A stretch of 64,000 nt of DNA from Augochlora pura (GCF_028453695.1 NC_135778.1:8182244-8246243); one strand, 5' to 3'. Positions 44,661 to 55,879 are shown, counted from the stretch's first letter. Notes: a model not told the origin generated them from the sequence alone. Translations and numbers: made by a program.

Positions 44661-46014
44661 AAATTGAAATTGAATTTAATTTACCAGTATTTAAGTCTAA
44701 TTAGTAGATAATTCATTAATAAACTGACAATAAAGTAGAACAAATAAAATAGATAAAATAAATATTGTTCAACGCTAATATTACGAAAATATAAATGCTA
44801 GTAGCAAAAACAACCAGTCAATGAAATATTAAAATATTACTAAAAACACCAAAATATTAAATATTAAAAAAACAGAGCCAGGTAGACATCTCCCGTATTA
44901 CGAACAAATATAACATCCTACGAAACAACTATCGATGCTCCAAGAAACTCGAAACGAAGAGCAACAATTGATCGAACAATAGAACGATCCTCGAACAAGA
45001 TACTAGAATAAGGTGGCGAAGGCTTAAAGTGCCCTACGCTCTGTTTCCCGATCGTCGGGGGGTCGGTGACACGGTAATCTGCGTAAAGCGTCATTTTTAC
45101 GCGAGCACCGGTGCGACGCGGGTCGTCGCGTCGAAAAGTAAATTCACCGTAAAATCGATAGTTTACGCCACGGTGTCCCGCGACGTATGTATCGTTGACC
45201 CGCCGCTGCCGCCGCCGTCGCCGGTTCTCCTCGGCGCAGCCTCTCCTATGCACCCTCTTAACAGTGCGTTTGAATTATTAAATCGACTTACGGCGCTGCT
45301 CCCCTCCCTCCCTCCGTTGCCGCTCGGCTTAGATGTACGCAGAAAACCAGTTCCGCTTGGCAGGCTAATCTAGCGATTTGTTACCGATGGCTCTCCTCGA
45401 TGCACCTGTGCTTCGTGTTACCTGGTGCCGATACCAGAAGAAACCCCCCGGCGTCCCGGGGACGCGGAACCGAAAGATAAAGCGCGATTTTTCTTCCCCT
45501 CGCTCCGACCCGCCTCTCTCCGCTCCTCTCCGCTTCGACTCGCGACGCTTATTCCAGCGGATTAAGAACGAGCCAGCAGCCGGCCGTCGGAATGTTGAAT
45601 TTTAATTTCGACGAGACTAACGGGTTCGTATTACTTATCCCTGCGGGGCTGCCGCGTCGGATCCGTCCGACAAAAATCGACGCGTTTTACTCGCTGAGAA
45701 ATCGCCCGTCGCCCCGATGAGAGCCAGTAGATTAGCGTTCGAGCGACGACCATCCTTCTCCGGAAAAATTCTCATCCCTACCTCCCTTCCCCCCCTACAC
45801 CGGAGAAACTCGATTTAAATACGGTCCGAACGTACGTATCTCGGCCTCCCTCTTGCGCCCCGATCGCTTCCAGCCATTTTTGCTCGGCGACCCCGTCTCC
45901 CTCGAAATATTTTTTTTTCAACTGCTCGATTTCACCGTGCTGCTCCGATTGTTCTCTCTAAAGCTGATACGCTTTATATTGAGGTGTCCCATGAGTTTCT
46001 CCCGCGCCATGTTG
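44661..46014. other. AT-rich then CpG-rich noncoding DNA
   Basis: AT-rich to 44990; CpG-rich 45000-45960 with no recognisable domain in any frame. Confidence 0.45.
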
Positions 46015-46021
46015 TGTGGGA

Positions 46022-46082
46022 CCTCGAGAATATGCTCGTCGATAATATGAAATATAGTGTTCGCTAGATAGTGGATACATGT
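46022..46082 (+). pseudogene. Short mariner-like relic
   Basis: ATATAGTGTTCGCTAGATAG and TGGAT (46052-46076) match the reverse strand of the 21.2-kb mariner relic with a single difference over about 23 bases. The preceding GAGAATATGCTCGTCGATAA is looser similarity. The difference makes an in-frame TAG, so this is dead. Confidence 0.6.
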
Positions 46083-46310
46083 CATAACAGACGTCTTTGA
46101 AACGTCTTAAAATCGTCTTATAAACAGCTTAAAAACGTCTTAAAAACTGTTTTAAAACGTCTTAAAGAGATCTTAAAACGTCTTCAAAAGTTTTAAAAAG
46201 TGTCTTAAAATCGTCTTAAAAACAGCTTGAAAACGTCCATTTTAGGGCGTAAGACATTCAGACCTAAAATAGACATAAAATGGACCTCTTTAAGACGTCC
46301 AGTATTTATA
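46083..46310. repeat. Irregular array of GTCTTAAAAC motifs
   Basis: ACGTCTTAAAA-type units recur at spacings of roughly 14-24 bp, ending with partly inverted counterparts (CTTTAAGACGTCC at 46288-46300, against ACGTCTTAAAG at 46156). A similar GTCTTGAGAACGTCTCATGG patch sits at 20842-20880 beside another mariner-like scrap. Confidence 0.75.
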
Positions 46311-46315
46311 GCACA

Positions 46316-46500
46316 CCCTTTGCACTCAGAAACATTCTAACTCTAAATCTAAAATAGTTTTTCCTACAGTATTTCCTTTTCTTATAATTTATAATTAATA
46401 AATATTACACAGAAGAAATTGAGTCTTCTAACTCAAATCCTCTTAAACATAAAACAATTTTGATAATTCCATTTTGTAACACGAATTATCTTCCTTTTTA
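46316..46500 (+). mobile_element. Decayed TTAA miniature element, family A
   Basis: CCCTTTGCACTCAGAAACAT at 46316 (TTAA lost), then CTAAATCTAAAATAGTTTTT, GAAATTGAGTCTTCTAACTC and TTTTGTAACACGAATTATC, following family A order. Right end not found; limit approximate. Confidence 0.7.
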
Positions 46501-48905
46501 TCAAAAAGCTAATTCCTACATTAAATAAACAATTCTGTAGAAAATTCTTAGACAGTGCTTTTACTTATACTATTTTCGTTGAAACTTTCACAAAATAAAA
46601 TATCGCGTAGAATAAAAATTGTCGGAGCCCTGATCTGGAACAGTCAGTAATGACCTTTGATCTTCCACGTGCTGGACGGCGGTTCATTCTCTAAAGCGTT
46701 TCGACGGCGAATTTTCCGCAGCGGCGGCGTACTAGGCGGCGGACGTAGCCGACGCGCGACGGAATCGATCATTGACATCGATGCCACTGGGTTATCGCGC
46801 GGACCGCGCGTGTGGTTCTTCAATTGAATTTCTTCTTTATTTTATCAACGGCGGGGATCGATAGCCGAAGCCGAGGCCGCTTTGTGCAATGTACGGGGCC
46901 GTTTTCCGTTTACACACATTGTCGCAAACAGGGGTGATTGTCCCTGGACCCTTTCCGTCACAACCCCTCCCGGACCATCTATCTGTCTGCCCTTTCATGT
47001 TCTATATTGGGTCCGGTGCCGCGCCCGATTCCTGACCTCTCGTCGGCCCGCGCCGCCCCTCTCCCTCTCTCTCCCCTCCCTTTATCGGGCTAATGCTATT
47101 AAAAAAATCTCGAGGATCCGGGGCTCTTTTTTAACGCCACCGGGGCGAGCCTAATCGCCCGATTGCCGTCTCGAGGACTAGTAATCTACAGCTTCAATTA
47201 TTCGATCATTCCGCGGATTTCTGTTTTTATAACTGATTTTTCTAATTCAGATTTTATCGTGGGAAATGATTGTTGTCTCGATGAGATTTTTTTCTATTCA
47301 GCGTTTATTTTTCGACTTCTTCTTTCTTTTCGTTCAACTTCGCGTGTACGCGCGTGAATCCGCGTTAGCAGCGAATGGTTAATCGAAACTGTTTTCCATC
47401 GTGTTTCGTTTCAGTGGCAACCCTTCGCTCTCGGCGTCGTGCCGTGTCAAGAAAGTCGTGCCACACATAATCGTTCTTTCGTGCACCCTAATGAATCACG
47501 GTCCTCTCGAGGCCGCGGCGCTCTCGCCGACCGGAAGTACGCTTTGACGCGCCCCGTAAGTTCTTAATCGCCGGCCGTTGCGTTGCGTTGCGTTGGCGGG
47601 AACAACAACGATTCCTCGGGAGAGGCCATTGACCCGAAAACGCGTCTAAATTCGACCGTATTGTAACGGGGAAGTCGCGGACGAAGGGTTGGTGGGAACC
47701 GCGGCACAAAAGGGGTTGTTTTCGGCACCGGGATACCTGCGCGAATGAGACGGGGTGAAAGGAAAGGATCACGCGTTGTAGACGTTCGCTGGTGTATCTC
47801 GATTTGCAAACAAAAACGATTAACAATTATTCGAGCATCGTAGCTAGTGTTTACAATTGTTAACAATTGGCAACTGTAAAAATTGGAAGCCTCAAATAAT
47901 CGTATCTCCTCCTCCCAAAATTGTCAATTTTCGTCTACAATCCTAAGAACAATTAAAAAGCAATGATAAAAACAATTAAAAACTCCATGTCATAGCAATA
48001 ACGAAATACCATTTATCCAACATTTCTCGCTCCTATATATTAACAGCCGCGCTGACTCTCATCTACGAATATACTCGTCAAAACGGCATCGCCACAAAAG
48101 ACCAGTCCAAGCGCTCTGTAATTTCTCTTACAGTTCAAAAACGCTATCTCGACACGAAAATAATCGTCCGTAAAACCGTGGAGGAATATTACTCCACAGT
48201 TCACACTGTTCACAGCGTCAGAGAGAAACAAGAGTGGCGGAAGGGAGGTTACTGTACCGGATGCCAGTCACTGGTTCGAACCCCTGTTCCCCGGTGTCCT
48301 CGTCCCGAGGAACAGGGACGGGAAGAGAGGGAGAGAGGTAAAGGAAGGAAGAAAGAGGAAGGCCGGCTTTCTCCCGTGGAAATTCCTCCCGCGACGCAGA
48401 TCATCTGTAAGGCTCGCGGGGGCGCGAACAGGAGAGCCCGTGGACATCAACTAGGGGCGCTGCAGGGGGTTGGTTGGTTGGCGCACGGGGGTTGGGGAAC
48501 GGGTAGAGGGAGGGAGGGAAGGGAGGCGGCAGCACGGAGGAAAAGTTTCGAACACGGTCGGAGTGTTCTTCCGTGTTACAGAAACCAGATCCCGGGAAAG
48601 AGTTTCCTGGCGCTCCGCTCTACCCGACGGGAGAGAAAGAAGTGGAGCGGAGCGCGAGCGCGAGCGAGGCGTATAAGAGCGTGTAACCGTGATCCCACGG
48701 AGGAAAAGTCCCGGCCAACTGCTAATTAACGGCCCCGTGCAACGCCCCCGGCGAAGAAGGAGGGCCGCCGGCACAAGCCCCCGAGACATTTACAACCAGG
48801 GGCGAAAGTTTTCGCGCGCGCGGGAAAACCGCGCGATTTATGAAAACGCCGGGCCGCGCGAATTGCGAACGCGGCGGCGAGAGGAGGCGACGCGCGCGCG
48901 GAGGT
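46501..48905. other. Long CpG-rich noncoding domain
   Basis: CpG-rich at 46620-47640 and 48170-48905, AT-rich between. TGACCTTTGATC (46651-46662) is a nuclear-receptor-like site and CCACGTGC (46666-46673) an E-box. GTTGCGTTGCGTTGCGTTGG at 47578-47597 is a short pentamer repeat. TTAACAGCCGCGC at 48050 with ACGAATATACTCGT at 48065-48078 may be another TTAA-element end. Arginine-rich frames at 48178-48907 lack domains. Confidence 0.45.
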
Positions 48906-48924
48906 GAGATCAGCGCGAGGCGTT

Positions 48925-49560
48925 GCGAAGCGTTGGAAAGGATTGTGGCACGGTTTGGAGCGTTTTCGAAGGGTCGCAGAATGTTGCGAAGAGTTACAGA
49001 ATTTATTGAAGAGTTGTAAAGGGTTGCAAAGTGTTGCGAAGAGTTGTAGAATGTTGCAAAACTTTGCTAAGTATTTTGGATCGTTGGAAGTGACGTGAAA
49101 AACATTGCAAAGCGTTTTCAAAAATTATAAAATATATTGAAAATATTTGCAAAGGGTTGCAAAAAATTGCAGGGCATTAGAGAGCGTTAAAAAGTGTTGC
49201 AAAACATTGCAAAGCATTATAAAATATTGAAAAATGTTGCAATGTGTCGCAAAGCGTCGCAGAATATTGCAAAGAATCGCAAAACACTGTAAAGCACCCT
49301 AATACACGGAAAAGTAACTCGCGAAGCATTTTTCAACGTTGCAAAGCGTCGCGAGATATTAACAAACATTGCAAAGCTTTCCTAAGCATCGCAAAATATT
49401 GCAAAGAATCGTAAAACATGCAAGTATTCTAAAACGCAGAGAAAGCGACTAACGAATTATTTTTCACCGCTGCAAAGTGTCGCGAGACATTAAAAAATAT
49501 AACAAAGCGTCGCAAAGCATCGCGGAGGGTTGCGAAGCGTCGCGTTGCGAGTAGCGCCGC
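48925..49560. repeat. 10-bp-period array (TTGCAAAGCG / TTGCGAAGAG), about 640 bp
   Basis: More than 55 diverged decamers of the form TTGCAAAGCR keep a near-constant 10-bp phase (for example TTGCAAAGGG, TTGCAAAAAA, TTGCAGGGCA in succession around 49153-49182). A higher-order duplication of about 131 bp is visible: AGAATATTGCAAAGAATCGC at 49261 and AAAATATTGCAAAGAATCGT at 49393; GCAAAGCGTCGCGAGATATT at 49341 and GCAAAGTGTCGCGAGACATT at 49472. The + frame crossing its start yields a heptad-like Leu/Cys pattern by chance of composition. Confidence 0.9.
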
Positions 49561-51931
49561 AGCCAAGCTTCGCAAGGGGCGCGTAAGCCAAACGAATAAC
49601 CCCCCATAAATATCGCGGAATTCCAGCGGCCCGCAGCCCCGGAACCTTCGATTTATTGTTGCCCGCGTTGACGTCCGCTCTCACTTTCCCCTCTGCACTG
49701 CTCGCGCGCTTTACTCTCTTACCTCGTCGTTCTTTTTCGCTGTTTGCGCTGGCTCTCTCTCCCTCTCTTTCTCTCCTTTTTTCCCTCCCCCCTCGGTGTT
49801 TAGACCGTGCGAGGAAATACATAGAAAGTAAATTACCCGCTTAACGCCTCCTGTATAAAGCCGAGAGCGCCTCGCCGCCCGGTTGGATTCAATGGTCCAC
49901 GAGAATATTGTTCCTGGATATTTCCTATTGTTCCCTGACTGAGCGACCCACTGTCTCAGTTGACGCAGTCGATCCTCCGTCGAGAACGATCGAAGAACTT
50001 CGAGACAATTGAAGACTCTATTTGGCAGATTCGCTGCAATTGGGTGAACGATGATGAATTTTTTTCTGACGGTTCGTGGAATTCCAACACGGTTGTGTAA
50101 TAAATTTGTAACGCTGTTTATTAAAAACTTCTTGTCTTATAATTAAACGAGATCCTACACATATAAATAAACAGTCCCCGGTCCTTGTAATTTTTCACCG
50201 ACATCTCTCAAACTGACTTATCAACCTAGCTCCGGATTCGCGACGCGACAAAAGAAGCCGACTGCGCGGTAGTCCGCGGTGCCTAACCCGGAAAAGGGTT
50301 GAATTTCCGTCGAAGCACCATGGCGAAGAAAGCAGACATTCATTTCCGCAAGAAGCCTTACAAATTAAAGGACCTGCAGGAGGGAGGTGGGGCGAGTTAA
50401 AAATTCCCCCGTCCCGGAGCGAGTGTCACCTGTGCGCGCAGAAGGTTCATCGCAAGCCGAACGGATCCGGGCGAACGAAGGGCGGCTCGTTTCGCCGCTG
50501 CTCGCCCCGGCGTCCGCTTTGCTCTCGCGAAGGGGGCCGACCAACCACCACCCCCCTACCCCGGCCGCATTATTAAATACTACATCAGCCGTTCCACTTC
50601 GAAAATCCCGAGCGTGCCGCGGCATTACGTTTTAACGGGGCCCTTAGCGCAAAAAGCCCGGAATTTACGAGAAAAGTGGGATCTCCGCGCGCGCGCGTAA
50701 GGTCGAGGGCCTGGGAACGAAAGGAACGAAGGAGATGAACGAACCGGCGAACGAACGAACGAACGAACAAAGGGACCGGCTGCCACGGAGACGCATGAAT
50801 ATAGATGGGAAAGCAGATTAATCCCGTGTATCATTCGCGGTGCCCGATGACCTCCGGCTTTCACAACCCTTGAAAACCAACCCGCGCGCCCTTCCCCACC
50901 TCCACCTCTTCTGTTTTTACGTTTCCAGGCTCTCGACGAAGGACAGTGGGTCGCATCGAGAAGTTATACTGAATTTCTGCGTTAGAATTTTTCTACCGTG
51001 ACGGATACTGCTGTCACATTTTTAGGAAAAATATTTAAACTATTTGAATCATAATTTTAACGGATTTTAGATATGTTGATTAATTTTCTATTTTTCTAAA
51101 CTATGCGAATGGGTTGAAAATAGACATTTTTTACTGTAGGGTGTTAAATATTTTTTGCATTTGTTGAGCTGTAATTTTTTTAATTTTCACTTTTTTTAAT
51201 TATCATTTTTTTAATTCTCATTTATTTTTAATTCTCATTTTTTTAAATTCTCATTGATATTCCTTGCACAAAGGAATACTGTTTAAATATAATGTTATAA
51301 AATATTGTTCACTGCTTGAATATATATTTTGTACTATAACGAAATGTGTTTAAAGTAGCCTCGAGTTCACCGGATTTTTTCTCTTTTTGTACAGCGCTTC
51401 GCATATCTATTTATTTATAAATAGTCAGTTAAGGCTTTCAGCTGGATTTCTTGAAATATTCATCTTCGTTTCTGTGAAAGCCCTCCGCTATAAACGTCAA
51501 TACTAAATGAAAATTTAAATACGAGCTTTGCTGGTGCAGTTCACTAAACTCGGATAAATGTAAATATGTAACGTAAAATGTTTTCTGTTTATTGTATGAA
51601 TTATTTTATATATTGTAAAGTATGTATTTTTGTGTGATATTTGATTATAATATAAAAATTGGACAAGGAGTGTCAAGCTTTAAATATGGTGATTTTGTTG
51701 CGTTCGATTTATAGATGATTTTCGAATATTTGTAAAAAAAGAAACGAATTACAAAATATACACCGTCTGCTACAAATATTATTAACTAATATACATATAT
51801 TTAATATACACTTGATATATATGTATATTGAACAGTACATATAAAATACGTATAAAATAACAAATGAAATGACGAGAAGCCACGCGATGTACCTAAAATT
51901 CCAAAATCTCCAAATAAAGATCGTGACAATT
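49561..51931. other. CpG-rich then AT-rich noncoding DNA
   Basis: CpG-rich 49560-49880 and 50210-50960 (GAAC tetramers at 50749-50768), AT-rich 50960-51930 with TTTTTAATTCTCA repeats at 51190-51255. No gene-like frame. Confidence 0.45.
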
Positions 51932-52260
51932 AATAGGTTAATTTCTAGTCTTCCAAGATCTATAGATCATTAAAAAATAATACAAATTATTTTTATAATC
52001 GCCTTGCAAAAATTAATATTTTAGCGTAATGTTACTGAATTTCTCGATGCAGTCTACTGTGCGCCGCGCCCTTCATGGTCGCCACTATCATAGCAGTTAA
52101 GGAATTATTTACCTAACTTCCAAGTCCCATAGATCATTAAAAAATAACAAAAACACTTTTTTTATCGCCTTGCAAAAATTAATTTTTAGCAGGAAGCCAC
52201 TGAATCTCTCGGTGCAGCCCATTACGCGCCGCGCCCTTCAGGGTCGCCGCTCTAACATCG
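51932..52260. repeat. Tandem duplication, about 165 bp, with GC-rich 3' core
   Basis: Two units: GCCTTGCAAAAATTAAT begins at 52001 and 52167; GCGCCGCGCCCTTCA begins at 52061 and 52226. TATAGATCATTAAAAAATAA / CATAGATCATTAAAAAATAA align near the unit starts. About 80 percent similar by eye. Each unit pairs an AT-rich half with a conserved GC-rich half. Function unknown. Confidence 0.88.
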
Positions 52261-52767
52261 CGTCTCTAAAAGGTACCGTTCTCTGCTCTCTACGTACAAA
52301 TGCAACAGAAAGAGAGGGAGAGAGAGAGAGAGAGAGAGAGGAAAAGACAGAGAGCGGGAAAAGTAGAGAGTGCGAATAAATCTAAACGTATTGCGCCGTA
52401 GGAGAAACAAAAGGGCGAGCGGAGACTGTCGGCGGATGTCGAAGGGGGGGCGAAGAGGATAGAGCCGGAGGAAAAGAGAAAGAGAAAGAGAGAAGGAGCG
52501 GGACGGCGAGAGAGAGAAAGGTGGAGGGCCTCTAAGCCACATCGCAGACGTGCCTGTGGGAATAGAAAATCCCCGTAGAACTCGGGCCTACACCCCACAC
52601 CGTGGCGTTCCATTTAGGTCCAGGAGCGTAGACACCTTGTGGAGTCTGGCGCGCGCGGCGCGGCTCGGAGCGAGAGAACGCGTGCCGGGCACCGGTGGCC
52701 GACGGAGAGGGAGGGAATAATCGCACTCGAAAGAGAAAGAGATAGCGAAAGAAATAGGGAGAGAAGG

Positions 52768-52824
<57 letters not shown>

Positions 52825-54267
52825 GCAAGATCTGAGAATCGGCAAGGCTGCGACAGAGACGCGGAGGAAACTAGAAAGGGGGTGGCACGTAGGTGCGTGC
52901 AACGAGGATACAGCGACAGGAGAGGAAGCGAGAGGGCGTATGGGGGACAGAGGGAAGCGAAAGAGAGCAGGTGCTAGAGAGAGAGAGAGAGGAAGGGCAA
53001 GGACGACGCGACGGGGGAGAGAGGAAGAGAGAGATGAAAAATCGTCTGCGCGCAGGGGTTCCAGGGCGTTCACCCAAGGGTGGGTCCAGCTCCAGACACA
53101 ACACTCACACCCCCCTTTTTATGGGGTGGTAAAGTGCCCCTCTCTCCTTGCTCTCTCTCAACCCACCCCTCTCTCTCCCTCTCTCTCTCCTTCTCTCTCT
53201 CTTTCTCTGTCCCTTCTCCGTGTTCTCCTTTCCCTTTAGGCCGCTCTCCGCCGGCGGCGCGGCTCGGCTCCGCTCGGCTCGGATCGCCCCTCTCTCGACC
53301 GATCCGCGCGGAGGGGGTGAACGCAGAGAGGGTGGAGTACGCGCGTTTACGTTGCGCCCCGCGTTATTTCGTTTCGTTGCGCCGCGTTGCCGAGCGTGTA
53401 CTGCTGCGTGGCACACGCACAAAAGCGTTTCTACCCATCTCACTCTCTCCCTCTCTCTCTCTCGTTCGTTCGTTCGCCCCCGCGAGCCGGAGACGGTTTT
53501 TCCGACTCCGCAACCCGGTCTCTTTCTAGCCGGCCTGATAATGTCAATCCTCTCGTAGAAAACGTCCTTCGATTCCTCTGTCTGTCCGCCGCGATCGTCC
53601 AATCAGAACTTCCACGTCGGGGCCGGCGATCTACGGGCTGCGATCTTTTCTCCGCGAGGACTTTTTTCACGGTTCCGCACGTCTCCCTATCGGGGAATAG
53701 GATTTTGGATCTTGGAGAGTACAGATATTTCTTCGGGCCGTGGTATCGCCGCTGTTCGATCTTGCTCTGCTTGATAAGCCCTTTTCTTTAACCTCTTCCT
53801 TTTTAACCATTTTCTTTAACCTCTTCCTTTTTAACCATTTTCTTCATCCTCTTCTTTTTTAAGCATCTGGTTCCTGATCCTAGTAGCTATTTGTTGTTCT
53901 ATGGATCTCGTACTCTGTTATTTTATTTTATTTTACTTTCGTTACTTTTACAGTACTTTACTGTTTCATACAGTTTTATAAATAATCGTAAATGCAAAAT
54001 TTGTTTTTAATGCTTGTGCAATCATTATGGTTCAACAATTGACAGGACTCCTTTGGAGTCACAGTTCTCCTTTGGAATGCACAGTTCTCCTTTGGAGCTT
54101 TACGAGAATTTAACATCGTGAAAGATATATATAAAATTACTTAATTATTGTTTAATGATCGTAACTGTCCAGATCATTTGCCGACATCGATGTCAAGCGA
54201 ATCATCCGATTCTAATCGCTTTTTCAACTTCTTCTTCGTCCTATTTGTTGACTTTTTCCATCCTAAA
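52261..54267. other. GA/CT-rich and CpG-rich noncoding domain
   Basis: GA tracts at 52312-52345, 52767-52821 and 52976-52991; CT tracts at 53145-53215 and 53440-53462. TCCGCTCGGCTCGG-type repeats at 53268-53285. Frames in all phases are low complexity. After 53790 AT-rich, with TTAACCATTTTCTTTAACCT repeats (about 53789-53860) and a doublet of CACAGTTCTCCTTTGGA at 54060-54098. Confidence 0.55.
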
Positions 54268-54499
54268 GTTTAAAATTATTATACCACAAAATAATTTCAA
54301 ATTAATTAGTTTCAAAATAATTTCTATACATATTATCAAAGTTCAGATTTAAACAATTGTTAAAGTCTAATGTTGCACGAATCACAAGATTCAATTTCCT
54401 ATGCATAAAACGAACTATGTCATAGAAAATAGAAATACTGTAAGACAGAAAAATTGTTTTAGATTTACAATTAAAATGGCTTCGACTGCAAAAGTTTAA
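54268..54499 (-). mobile_element. TTAA miniature element, family A, left end decayed
   Basis: Right end CTTCGACTGCAAAAGTTTAA with TTAA at 54496-54499; interior TTAGATTTACAATTAAAATG, AATACTGTAAGACAGAAAAA, AATCACAAGATTCAATTTCC and AAAGTTCAGATTTAAACAATTG match 32401-32650 in order. The left TTAA is not recognisable, so 54268 is approximate. Confidence 0.8.
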
Positions 54500-55017
54500 T
54501 ATCCTTGAACGATTATTAACATAGAATATTTTACCACCTTTCTCGCTTTAAAAAAAAAAAACAGTGAACAAATGACAGAAATTTGCAGTCGAACAAGCAG
54601 ACACAAAATAACATTCCGAAACTATAAATCGGCTGGCGCATCGATTTGAAACGTTATTCTGCCGGAGTCGTATCAAGTTTATCCGCGTATCGAAGTTCTT
54701 GGCGCGTTCCCGCGCCATAAACCAGACTGCTCCGTGACTGGTCGGCGACTGTTCGATGAAATCCGCGGGCCGGCGAGATTTCCGTCACAGGCGAGTACAA
54801 TTGTTAGCCGACGGGGGTCCGCCGAAGTGGAGTGTGTGTTCCGTCGTTGGCACGCCGACGATTCGACGGGGAATACATAAATAGACCGGTAAGACGGCGA
54901 GGAACCGTCCTCCGTCACGCATAAAAACCCGGCGAGAAAACGGGACGAGAAGGCGCGACGGTATTTCGTGGCGCGGTAGTTTCCGCGCGCGCGGAGAATT
55001 GAATTCTATTCTATCGC

Positions 55018-55055
<38 letters not shown>

Positions 55056-55399
55056 GGGCACCCGAATCACCCTCGCAGCATAACGTTCCGCCGAATCAGC
55101 GGATTCGTTTGGGAAACTCCCGGGTTCGCGGATTGGCAAGGCGGGGAGGACACGAAGCGGAGCGGAGCCGAGCAGAGCGGAGCGGCGCGACACAGACGGA
55201 TAAAGGAGGGTGGCGCGCGGCGGTCGTCCAGTTTGAGAACCCCTGTAATTAAACACCGGCAAATCCAAAGCGGCGGCCCATTAAAATATCCCCTAACGAG
55301 TGCGGGGACCACCACCCCCGGTAACCACCCTGTCTGGCGCAACAATGACTCACGCGCACCCCCGGTGACTTCTGCACGGCCGCCGATCGTCGATCGTTC
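54500..55399. other. Noncoding: AT spacer, CpG-rich segment, GA tract
   Basis: Perfect GA run at 55022-55052; GCGGA pentamers at 55155-55190. Forms the left half of another GA..CT bracket whose CT side starts at 55407. The 265-codon frame starting at 54999 is low complexity for most of its length. Confidence 0.5.
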
Positions 55400-55404
55400 G
55401 CCAC

Positions 55405-55738
55405 CTAGACTCTCTCTCTCTCTCTCTCCCTTTCGAACTCTCTCGGACTCTTTCGGACTCTCTTTCTCTCTCCTCTCACTTACTCTATCCCTCTCTCTCT
55501 CTCTTGGACACTATCTCTTTCTCTCTCCTCTCTCTTACTCTCTCTCTCTCTCTCTCTTGGACTCTATTTCTTTCTCTCTCGTTTCTCTTGCCTCTCTCTT
55601 ATTCTCTCTTACTCTCTCTCTCTGTCTCTTACGTTCTCTCTCTCTGTCTCTTACTCTCTCTCTCTCTATCTCTTTCTCTCTCTCTCTCTCTCTGTCGCTC
55701 TCTCTCTCTGTGTCTCTTACTCTCTCTCTCTATCTCTT

Positions 55739-55770
<32 letters not shown>

Positions 55771-55775
55771 TAGCG
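55405..55775. repeat. CT microsatellite field, about 370 bp
   Basis: CT runs broken by TTGGACTCTATT, GTCTCTTAC and TTTCGGACTC units; the TTGGACACTATCTCTTTCTC / TTGGACTCTATTTCTTTCTC repeat (55504, 55557) shows a 53-bp higher-order unit. Confidence 0.9.
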
Positions 55776-55879
55776 TACAAGCGACTATATGCCTAGGGAC
55801 ATCGATTCCGCCGCATCAACATTTGCCGACCTGGGTCTCGGATACGACGAGTCCCCGCTAATAGGGGCTGTAACGTACC
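55776..55879. other. Unique sequence next to assembly gap
   Basis: About 100 bases of complex sequence between the CT field and the gap; too short to classify. Confidence 0.4.

Noticed and set aside
48268..48300. tRNA-like GGTTCGAACCCC sequence
   Set aside because: Again T-arm-like only, with no cloverleaf around it; the adjacent CTGTTCC / GGAACAG pairing is a local inverted repeat.
48904..49098. Leucine/cysteine-patterned 64-codon frame resembling a coiled coil
   Set aside because: The pattern follows from the 10-bp repeat underneath; the frame does not persist through the array.
54999..55796. 265-codon + strand open frame
   Set aside because: Begins in a GA microsatellite and its second half is a CT microsatellite translated as Ser/Leu.
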